From contig JAENXP010000209.1 in the NCBI GenBank assembly GCA_016649475.1, forward strand, positions 1 to 5,566: a stretch of DNA of 5,566 bases, in the 5' to 3' direction. Positions 1 through 5,566 of this stretch are shown here, piece by piece. The DNA comes from Burkholderiales bacterium (lineage in GTDB: Bacteria; Pseudomonadota; Gammaproteobacteria; Burkholderiales; SG8-39). Numbering within the stretch: position 1 is the stretch's first letter; each line of letters opens with the position of its first letter. The translations under genes and the position numbers were made by a program. The notes under the pieces were generated by a model. The model did no database searches. It saw only the letters and a list, made by a program, of their open reading frames with translations, and was not told the DNA's origin.

Positions 1-341
1 CTTAAACCTATTAATCAACGTGTTATAAGCTATTTTCGGAATATGGCCGGGCGCGAGGTTGGCGGGGGCTCACTTCCGCTCGCTTACCAGGGGTCGGGTT
101 GATATACTGCGCGGCTTTCCGACTGCGCAGATGCCGTCAAACTTTCCCCGCGTCCCTTGCAATACCAGGGGATATGTTTCTTCCAGTTCTCCCGAGTCGG
201 AGGTGGCTTCGCCAATACTGCAATGGTTGATCAGAAGAGCCTGCAAAAGGAAGGGAGACATCTCCGCGTGTGCCTCGACTTCAGAGGCCATTTCGTTAGC
301 TCGGAAATGGCCGCGAAGCGCACTGGAATTTCAGGGCAGCC
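1..341. other. Non-coding leader region, no gene supported
   Basis: I see no convincing gene in this stretch. The first 50 bases or so are AT-rich, unlike the rest of the window, and then composition becomes GC-rich. Short open frames exist on both strands but none has a recognisable protein pattern together with a good ribosome site. One frame is open from position 1 to a TGA at 100-102 and could be the last 33 codons of a gene that begins outside the window, but I do not recognise it. TATAAG (24-29) and TATACT (103-108) resemble -10 boxes, yet neither has a clear -35 partner at 16-18 nt. CTGCGC at 107-112 and GCGCAG at 125-130 could pair as a short stem. The promoter of the transporter gene should lie here but cannot be placed. 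Confidence 0.5.
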
Positions 342-1232
342 ATGCGGGTAGTTGAGAGCCGCGCTGCGCGGCTTTGGCTGCAGGCGATGCCCGCGCTATT
401 CGTGCTCCTGTGGAGCACAGGCTTTGTCAGCGCCAAATACGGCCTGCCATATGCCGAACCGCTGACTTTTCTGCTGTTGCGCTTTGCTCTGGTGGTGGTG
501 CTGATGCTGCCGCTCGCGCTATTGATGCGCGCGGCCTGGCCGCAAACATTGACGCAGCTTGGGCATGTGGCGCTAGTCGGGGTACTGATGCAGGGCGGCT
601 ACCTCAGCGGCGTGTTCTGCTCCATTCATCTTGGTATGTCAGCGGGTGTCAGCGCGCTGATCGTCGGTTTGCAGCCCATTCTCACGGCGTTTGCCAGTGC
701 GCCCCTGTTCGGTGAAAGGCTGCAGGCGCGGCAATGGTCGGGGTTGGTTCTGGGCTTTGGCGGCGTGCTGTTGGTCGTGCTCGGACGCTCGACGCTATCG
801 GGAATTACGCCGGAGACGCTAGCCTTGTCACTGTTGGCGCTGCTATCCATTACGGTCGGCACGCTGTATCAGAAGCGCTACTGTGGCGCGGTGGATCTGC
901 GCACCGGTTCGGTGATTCAGTTCTGCGCCGCGGGGCTGGTGCTGCTGCCCCTGGCGTTCGCGTTCGAAACCATGCAGGTGCGCTGGACCGGCGAATTCAT
1001 CGCCACTCTGGCCTGGCTGGTACTGGTGCTGTCTATCGGTGCGATATCCCTGCTGTATATCCTCATCCGCAAGGGCGCCGCAACCAGGGTGGCAAGCCTG
1101 TTCTATCTCGTTCCGCCGACTACGGCGCTGATGGCATTTGCCATGTTCGAAGAAACGCTCAGCCCGATGGCGATGGTGGGGATGGCGCTGGCGGCTATCG
1201 GTGTGGCCTTGGTAGTTTACCGGCGCCAGTAG
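342..1232 (+). CDS. DMT superfamily (EamA-type) inner-membrane transporter
   Basis: This encodes a 296-residue polytopic membrane protein of the drug/metabolite transporter superfamily, probably a small-metabolite exporter; the substrate cannot be told from sequence. It has the expected two EamA halves, roughly residues 17-148 and 163-293, with about ten hydrophobic segments (near 17-33, 42-62, 75-95, 98-120, 131-149, 160-176, 189-208, 220-240, 246-269 and 274-293). The first helix carries the family-typical LLWSTGF...AKYGLPYAEP pattern. The duplicated halves each keep an acidic loop motif, FGERL at 123-127 and FEETL at 269-273. Length is normal for the family. The ATG at 342 has only a weak ribosome site (AGGG); an in-frame ATG at 387 (MPALFVLLWSTG) is a possible alternative that would still keep all helices. 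It ends inside the 3' end of the opposing lipoprotein gene and shows no link to the mutase operon. Confidence 0.9.
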   Translation: MRVVESRAARLWLQAMPALFVLLWSTGFVSAKYGLPYAEPLTFLLLRFALVVVLMLPLALLMRAAWPQTLTQLGHVALVGVLMQGGYLSGVFCSIHLGMSAGVSALIVGLQPILTAFASAPLFGERLQARQWSGLVLGFGGVLLVVLGRSTLSGITPETLALSLLALLSITVGTLYQKRYCGAVDLRTGSVIQFCAAGLVLLPLAFAFETMQVRWTGEFIATLAWLVLVLSIGAISLLYILIRKGAATRVASLFYLVPPTTALMAFAMFEETLSPMAMVGMALAAIGVALVVYRRQ

Positions 1233-1735
1233 AAGAACCCGCCAGAGGGGTGTAAGGGGTAGCCAAAGTTCCAGTCGTAACCGAAGAAACCCGGCCACCC
1301 AGGATCGTAATAATAGCTGTTGTGCCACAAGATCTGCCCGCGCAGGAGTTCCTGGGCGTGGCGTCTTTCGCGCAGGTTCATCTCCTCGGCGATGCGCTCG
1401 CGCAGTTCCTGCTCGCGCGCAGACTGGATGTGGTCCAGCACTTCCGTGCTCACGCCCTGTGCATGCAATTCGATGGCCTCCGACGCACTGAGGTCGTAGC
1501 TCGAGCCCGTTTCCTCGATGCGCGCGATTATTTGACTCGCGCTTGCACCCTCCTTGGACATGCGCACGAGTTCCGCCGGCGGCAGATTCGGCGCCGGCTT
1601 GGGCAGCAGTTGAGAAATTTCATCGGGGGAGAGCGGGGCGACGCCGGGGACAGGTTCCGGTTGCCGGGAAACATGGGTGCAACCGAAGAGCGAGAGTGCG
1701 ACGATCGCAATCAGTACAGGACGCAGCATGGCCAT
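1217..1735 (-). CDS. Predicted outer-membrane lipoprotein of unknown function
   Basis: This 172-residue protein starts MAMLRPVLIAIVALSLFGC: a short positive n-region, a hydrophobic core and a lipobox LFGC with the lipidated Cys at residue 19. Thr at +2 means no Asp inner-membrane retention signal, so outer-membrane sorting is inferred. A Pro-rich linker (about 25-53) leads into a helical region (54-106) with two similar helix pairs, one around LVRMSKEGASASQIIARI and one around LSASEAIELHAQGVSTEVLDHI. This pattern occurs in small uncharacterised proteobacterial lipoproteins. A charged, coiled-coil-like helix follows (107-132), then a tail rich in Tyr, Trp, Phe and Gly (138-172). I chose the ATG at 1735, or the ATG two codons later, because the frame's more upstream GTG at 1777 would put 14 non-signal residues ahead of the signal peptide. 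The gene diverges from the TetR gene and converges on the transporter. The function is unknown. Confidence 0.82.
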   Translation of the reverse strand: MAMLRPVLIAIVALSLFGCTHVSRQPEPVPGVAPLSPDEISQLLPKPAPNLPPAELVRMSKEGASASQIIARIEETGSSYDLSASEAIELHAQGVSTEVLDHIQSAREQELRERIAEEMNLRERRHAQELLRGQILWHNSYYYDPGWPGFFGYDWNFGYPLHPSGGFFYWRR

Positions 1736-1815
1736 CCCAGTATTGGACCACCCGTTCCTCCCAAACGCAACACTCACTTCCGTCGGGGGAAATCCAAGTG
1801 CCGGCGCCGGGGAGC

Positions 1816-1844
1816 TTGACCCACAAGGTGAACTCGTCTATAAA
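1816..1844 (+). promoter_or_regulatory. Sigma70-type promoter of the mutase operon
   Basis: TTGACC at 1816-1821 (five of six bases match TTGACA) is followed by exactly 17 nt and then TATAAA at 1839-1844 (five of six match TATAAT). Transcription would start near 1851, giving a leader of about 30 nt before the TetR start codon. This is the only good promoter seen before the four co-directional genes, so it probably drives all of them. The boxes are read directly; activity is inferred. Confidence 0.72.
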
Positions 1845-1845
1845 G

Positions 1846-1859
1846 CAAACAGTCGTTTG
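1846..1859. promoter_or_regulatory. Candidate TetR operator (CAAAC-N4-GTTTG)
   Basis: A perfect inverted repeat, CAAAC (1846-1850), spacer AGTC, GTTTG (1855-1859), sits one base after the -10 box and covers the predicted transcription start. Small palindromes with short spacers in this position are typical operators of TetR-family repressors. A protein bound here would block RNA polymerase, so the downstream regulator probably represses its own operon. It may also affect the divergent lipoprotein gene. The repeat is seen directly; binding is inferred. Confidence 0.6.
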
Positions 1860-1881
1860 TTCTTCTTATTCTTCGGACTCC

Positions 1882-2466
1882 ATGTCCCAGCCCCTACGCA
1901 TACCGCGCAGCGATAACCGACTGCCGCTGATCCTGGACGCGGCGGCACGCCTGTTTCGCGAGAAAGGCTATGCCGCGACGTCGATGCGCGACATTGCCGC
2001 CGCGGTGGACATGCTGCCGGGGTCGCTTTATTACCATTTCACCGCGAAGGAAGACCTGCTGGTCGCGGTCTACGAGGAGGGCGTGCGGCTGATCACCGAA
2101 AAGGTGCGGGTCGCCGTTGCCAAGCATGCCGAGCCCTGGGCTAGGCTGGAGGCGGCGGCGGTGGCGCATCTGGAGGCATTGCTCAAGACCGGCGACTATG
2201 CGCTGGTGGTGATACGGGTGCTGCCGCAGGATGTGCCCAAGGCGGCGGCGCGCCTGGTGAAACTGCGCGACGGCTATGACAGGCTGTTCGCGGACTTGGT
2301 AGCAGCGCTGCCGCTGCCGCCGGAGACCGACCGTCAGAGCTTGCGCCTGCTGCTGCTGGGCGCACTCAACTGGAGCCAGCACTGGTTTCGCGAGAACGGC
2401 AGGAATTCCCCGCGCAGCATCGCACGCAGTTTTCTCAAGCTGCTGCGCGAGGCGCAGAAACCATGA
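1882..2466 (+). CDS. TetR/AcrR-family transcriptional regulator, likely acyl-CoA responsive
   Basis: This 194-residue protein is a one-component repressor. The N-terminal TetR DNA-binding domain spans about residues 12-60: helix LILDAAARLFREKGY, then the helix-turn-helix TSMRDIAAAVDMLPGSLYYHF (33-53), then TAKEDLL. The C-terminal ligand-binding half includes LLLLGALNWSQHWFREN (156-172), which resembles the GALNW...W(Y/F)R signature of KstR2/FadR-like regulators that sense acyl-CoA thioesters. The ligand class is therefore inferred to be an acyl-CoA, perhaps the substrate or product of the neighbouring mutase. The frame is open further upstream, but the ATG at 1882 is chosen because the TetR fold begins just after it and the promoter and operator lie at 1816-1859. 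Its ribosome site is weak (CGGA), which suits low repressor levels. The B12-subunit gene follows after 31 nt, so the regulator is probably the first gene of the operon. Confidence 0.93.
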   Translation: MSQPLRIPRSDNRLPLILDAAARLFREKGYAATSMRDIAAAVDMLPGSLYYHFTAKEDLLVAVYEEGVRLITEKVRVAVAKHAEPWARLEAAAVAHLEALLKTGDYALVVIRVLPQDVPKAAARLVKLRDGYDRLFADLVAALPLPPETDRQSLRLLLLGALNWSQHWFRENGRNSPRSIARSFLKLLREAQKP

Positions 2467-2497
2467 ACATGACCGGAAGTAAACGAGGCGGCGCATC

Positions 2498-2911
2498 ATG
2501 ACTACGCAACCACCCAAGGTGCTCGTAACCAAAATCGGCCTCGACGGCCACGACCGCGGCAGCCGTGTGGTCGCTTCCTTCCTGCGCGATGCCGGCATGG
2601 AAGTGGTCTATACGCCGCCCTGGCAGGACATTCCCGCGGTGGTCAAGCTGGCGATGGAGGAGGACGTCGACGTGATCGGCGTGTCCTCGCTCGCCACCGA
2701 CCACCTGATCGTGCCCAAGCTGATGCAGGCGCTGGGCGCGGCGGGATTGCAGGACATCGCCGTCATCGTCGGCGGCATCGTGCCCGACGCAGACGAGGCG
2801 ATGCTGCTCGAGGCCGGCGTGGCGCGGGTATTCCACCCGGGCAGCGCGCTCGAGGAAATCGCGGCCGAGATCGGCCGCCTCACCGGCGCGCGGCGCGCCC
2901 TGAACAGTTAG
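2498..2911 (+). CDS. B12-binding small subunit of a split acyl-CoA mutase
   Basis: This 137-residue protein is a stand-alone cobalamin-binding domain (B12-binding family, as in the C-terminal domain of methylmalonyl-CoA mutase and in IcmB/HcmB). It would hold adenosylcobalamin in the base-off/His-on form and dock on the large subunit encoded next. The DxHxxG motif is intact as DGHDRG, with Asp16 and the cobalt-ligand His18. Lys12 corresponds to the conserved Lys of the Lys-Asp-His relay. The SxL motif that cradles the nucleotide tail is at 63-65 (SSL), and the VGG loop is at 91-93. One small oddity is ATDH (66-69) after SSL, where methylmalonyl-CoA mutases usually have AGGH. Length is typical. 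GAGG at 2485-2488 lies 9 nt before the ATG, a good ribosome site. The gap to the large-subunit gene is only 13 nt, consistent with co-translation of two partners. Confidence 0.95.
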   Translation: MTTQPPKVLVTKIGLDGHDRGSRVVASFLRDAGMEVVYTPPWQDIPAVVKLAMEEDVDVIGVSSLATDHLIVPKLMQALGAAGLQDIAVIVGGIVPDADEAMLLEAGVARVFHPGSALEEIAAEIGRLTGARRALNS

Positions 2912-2924
2912 CGAGGAGACGCGG

Positions 2925-4604
2925 ATGAACAAGCCACTGGACGCAAGCAATCTTTCGGCGCAGGAAACTGCCGCGGAGCAATGGCAGCGCGAATTCGACG
3001 CGACCGCCCTCAGCGACAAGCCCACTCGCAATCGCTCCGGCATCGATGTCAAGCCCTTGTACACGCCGCAGGACTGGAGCGGCGACTACGCCGCCGAGCT
3101 CGGCTATCCGGGACAGCCGCCTTACACCCGCGGCATCTACGCCAGCATGCACCGCGGCCGCACCTGGTCGCAACGGCAATTGATCGGGCTGGGCACGCCG
3201 CCGGATTACAACGCACGCCTGCTCGATATGATCGCGCAGGGAACTACGGCGGTGTCGCTGATACCGTGCAACTCGGTGTTCCGTGGCTACGACATGGACG
3301 AGGTGCATGCGGAGTTGCTCGGCACCTGCGGCGTGGTCGCGAACACCGTGGATCACATGGACCAATGCCTCGCCGGCGTGGATCTGGCGCGCACGTCCTG
3401 CGCCATGAACGATCCTTCGCCGTTTACCCTGCTCGCGTTCGTGCTCGCGACAGCAAAACGGCACGGCGTCGACTGGCGCGCGATCAGCGGCACCTCCAAT
3501 CAGAGCGACTATCTGAGCCACTTCGTCGCCAACCACATGTTCTTCCGCATCGCGCTTCCGGGCGCGCGGCGCATCCTCACCGACCACATCGAATTCTGCA
3601 ACCGTTTCGTGCCCAACTGGAACCCGATGTCGGTGGTGGGACAACACATGCAGCAGGCCGGCGCGACACCGGCCGAGGCCATGGCCTTTACCCTGTCCTC
3701 GGCCATCCAGTACGCCGAGGACTGCAGGGCGCGCGGCATGGAGCCGGACGCGTTCCTGCCGCGCTTCACCTTTTTCTTCGACATCTCGGTCAGCCTGTTC
3801 GAGGAGATCGCCAAGTTCCGCGCCGGCCGGCGCATCTGGGCGCGCATCACGCGCGAGCGTTTCGGCGCGCGCGATCCGCGCTCCTGGCGCTTCAAGTTCC
3901 ACGGCCAGACATCCGGGGTCGATCTCACGCGGCAGCAGCCGCTCAACAACATCGCGCGCGTCACGGTGCAGGCCATGGCCGGCATATTCGGCGGGCTGCA
4001 GTCGCTGCACACCGATGCATACGACGAGGCGCTGTCCTGCCCGACCGAGTTCGGTGCCCGCATCGCCGTCAACACGCAGAACATCCTGCGCGAAGAGGCG
4101 CACCTCACCGACGTGATCGACCCGCTGGGGGGGAGTTACTACATCGAGTCGCTCACCGACGAAATGGAGCGGAAGATTCTGGACATCATGGCGCAAGTGG
4201 AGGCCGCGGGCGGCATGTACGCGGCAGTGGAGCAGGGCCTGGTGCAGAAAATGATCGGCGCATCGGCGCGCGGCTTCCAGGAAAGGATCGAGTCGGGCGA
4301 GCAGACCGTAGTCGGCGTCAATGCCTACCGGGTGGAGGAAGGCAAAGGCGAACGCCAGGCGCTGCCCACGCCGGATCCGGCGAAAATGCAGGCGCATATC
4401 GCCGCGTTCAAGGCGTACAAGAACATGCGTTCACAGGACGCGGTGCGACAGGCGCAGGAGCGCCTCGCCGCTGCCGCCGGTGATTCGAAGCAGAACATAT
4501 TCGAGCGCGTGGTCGAGGCTGCCGAAGCCGGCTGCACTCACGGGGAGATCTGCGCCACCCTGCGGCGCGAACTCGGCTTCGGCCAGCCGCTGGTCATGGT
4601 TTGA
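2925..4604 (+). CDS. Acyl-CoA mutase large subunit, methylmalonyl-CoA mutase family, divergent substrate pocket
   Basis: This 559-residue protein is the substrate-binding TIM-barrel subunit of an adenosylcobalamin-dependent acyl-CoA mutase. It lacks a B12 domain and has the size of IcmA/HcmA-type split subunits. CoA-contact residues are kept: Arg79, Ser82 and Arg84 in RTWSQRQ, and Ser111. The catalytic His is His241 in QHMQQAG (His244 of the Propionibacterium enzyme). Later family blocks are strong: [10 protein letters not shown] (279-288), [10 protein letters not shown] (326-335), [13 protein letters not shown] (358-370) and [12 protein letters not shown] (397-408). By manual alignment the specificity residues differ from methylmalonyl-CoA mutase: Leu86 for Tyr89, Asn203 for the carboxylate-binding Arg207, Gln240 for Tyr243, and PCNSV (114-118) for FDLPT. 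Loss of the Arg argues against a methylmalonyl/succinyl substrate, so a plain MCM label would be misleading. The true substrate is unknown. GAGGAG 6 nt before the ATG is a strong ribosome site. The gene lies between its small subunit and MeaB. Confidence 0.93.
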   Translation: MNKPLDASNLSAQETAAEQWQREFDATALSDKPTRNRSGIDVKPLYTPQDWSGDYAAELGYPGQPPYTRGIYASMHRGRTWSQRQLIGLGTPPDYNARLLDMIAQGTTAVSLIPCNSVFRGYDMDEVHAELLGTCGVVANTVDHMDQCLAGVDLARTSCAMNDPSPFTLLAFVLATAKRHGVDWRAISGTSNQSDYLSHFVANHMFFRIALPGARRILTDHIEFCNRFVPNWNPMSVVGQHMQQAGATPAEAMAFTLSSAIQYAEDCRARGMEPDAFLPRFTFFFDISVSLFEEIAKFRAGRRIWARITRERFGARDPRSWRFKFHGQTSGVDLTRQQPLNNIARVTVQAMAGIFGGLQSLHTDAYDEALSCPTEFGARIAVNTQNILREEAHLTDVIDPLGGSYYIESLTDEMERKILDIMAQVEAAGGMYAAVEQGLVQKMIGASARGFQERIESGEQTVVGVNAYRVEEGKGERQALPTPDPAKMQAHIAAFKAYKNMRSQDAVRQAQERLAAAAGDSKQNIFERVVEAAEAGCTHGEICATLRRELGFGQPLVMV

Positions 4605-4614
4605 AGGACGGGAC

Positions 4615-4658
4615 GTGGCGATCGATACCGCGTTCACTCATGCCGCGGCAACGGCGGC

Positions 4659-4662
<4 letters not shown>
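4615..4662 (+). CDS. Possible 15-codon leader ORF coupled to meaB
   Basis: A GTG at 4615 has a good ribosome site, AAGGA at 4604-4608, 6 nt upstream. It opens a frame of 15 codons (MAIDTAFTHAAATAA) ending at TGA 4660-4662, which overlaps the meaB start as ATGA. The peptide has no recognisable domain, and its Ala/Thr-rich sequence suggests that the act of translation matters more than the product. The meaB start itself has no Shine-Dalgarno site, so ribosomes may reach it by finishing this ORF and restarting. It could instead be chance, since GC-rich DNA often holds short open frames. Confidence 0.35.
4638..4662 (+). promoter_or_regulatory. RNA hairpin over the meaB start codon
   Basis: TCATGCCGC (4638-4646) is perfectly complementary in reverse to GCGGCATGA (4654-4662), with a 7-nt loop. 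The 9-bp stem includes the whole meaB ATG (4659-4661), so in mRNA it could hide that start unless ribosomes translating the overlapping mini-ORF open it. It has no T-run, so it is not an intrinsic terminator. The repeat is seen directly; the control role is inferred. Confidence 0.5.
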
Positions 4663-5498
<836 letters not shown>

Positions 5499-5566
5499 TG
5501 TCTCAGGCCCGGTGGGGCCAGTCAGATCGGAAGCCCAGACCGTGATGTCGGCTGTCGTGCCTTGGC
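5499..5566 (+). other. Downstream tail with possible start of another gene
   Basis: After the meaB TAA, an ATG at 5498 (TAATG overlap) opens a 15-codon frame ending at TGA 5543-5545. That stop overlaps another ATG at 5545 (TGATG; an in-frame GTG lies at 5542), whose frame, beginning MSAVVPW, stays open to the window edge. GGAAG near 5529-5533 could serve as its ribosome site. A fifth operon gene may begin here, but seven codons are too few to identify it. GGCCC (5506-5510) and GGGCC (5515-5519) can form a short stem, but no T-run follows, so I do not call a terminator. Confidence 0.25.

Noticed and set aside
70..291. Minus-strand 73-codon frame in the first 341 bases
   Set aside because: No clear ribosome site, no familiar pattern, and ordinary length for a chance open frame.
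1736..1777. Lipoprotein start at GTG 1777
   Set aside because: It would add a hydrophilic stretch before the signal peptide, which begins properly at ATG 1735 or 1729.
1801..1810. Perfect palindrome CCGGCGCCGG just upstream of the -35 box
   Set aside because: Short, all G/C palindromes are common in DNA of this composition, and the CAAAC/GTTTG repeat is a better placed operator.
1543..1881. Upstream extension of the TetR frame by 113 codons
   Set aside because: The extension overlaps the lipoprotein gene antisense, has no domain pattern, and would place the promoter and operator inside the coding region. The TetR fold begins right after the ATG at 1882.
2880..4397. Long minus-strand open frame of 505 codons opposite the mutase gene
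   Set aside because: It is rich in Arg, His and Ala, has no family pattern, and lies opposite a strongly conserved gene. High-GC codon use creates such open antisense frames.
2981..4483. Long plus-strand open frame of 500 codons inside the mutase gene
   Set aside because: Arg/His/Ala-rich out-of-frame shadow of the mutase reading frame, with no recognisable motif.
2498..4604. Annotation as ordinary methylmalonyl-CoA mutase
   Set aside because: The family assignment holds, but the Arg that binds the methylmalonyl carboxylate and the Tyr specificity residue are both replaced, so that substrate is not supported.
5506..5519. GGCCC-GGTG-GGGCC stem as an intrinsic terminator
   Set aside because: Only five base pairs and no following T-run.
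5525..5534. AGATCGGAAG, identical to the first ten bases of a common Illumina adapter
   Set aside because: The match stops after ten bases and is followed by unrelated sequence, so chance is the simplest explanation. It would matter only if this were a contig end.

Overview
The window is GC-rich and gene-dense, with strong Shine-Dalgarno sites, tightly packed genes and a lipobox-bearing lipoprotein. It looks like chromosomal DNA of a Gram-negative proteobacterium, probably beta- or gammaproteobacterial. The sequence alone does not fix the genus.

Layout: positions 1-341 hold no convincing gene and start with an AT-rich edge. A DMT/EamA-type inner-membrane transporter (342-1232, +) is followed tail-to-tail by a small predicted lipoprotein (1735-1217, -). 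The two overlap by 16 bp at their 3' ends. A 146-bp divergent interval then carries a good sigma70-type promoter (TTGACC, 17 nt, TATAAA) with a perfect CAAAC-N4-GTTTG inverted repeat at the expected transcription start. This promoter faces four co-directional genes: a TetR-family regulator (1882-2466), a free-standing B12-binding mutase small subunit (2498-2911), a mutase large subunit (2925-4604) and a MeaB-type GTPase chaperone (4659-5498).

The four genes read as one self-contained module. The two subunits make a split, adenosylcobalamin-dependent acyl-CoA mutase (radical carbon-skeleton rearrangement), MeaB would load and protect the cofactor, and the TetR protein probably represses its own operon until an acyl-CoA ligand appears. 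No epimerase, carboxylase or acyl-CoA dehydrogenase lies inside the window, so the pathway is not revealed by neighbours.

The most interesting point is that the large subunit is not an ordinary methylmalonyl-CoA mutase. Its catalytic His and CoA-binding positions are kept, but the residues that set substrate specificity are different: Leu86 where methylmalonyl-CoA mutase has Tyr89, Asn203 where it has the carboxylate-binding Arg207, and Gln240 where it has Tyr243. The usual FDLPT-type segment is replaced by PCNSV. This matches none of the specificity signatures I know (methylmalonyl-, isobutyryl- or 2-hydroxyisobutyryl-CoA mutase) and suggests an acyl-CoA mutase with an uncharacterised substrate. 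A second unusual feature is a 15-codon mini-ORF with a strong ribosome site just before meaB. It runs through a 9-bp hairpin that would hide the meaB start, and ends in an ATGA overlap with it, as expected for translational coupling.
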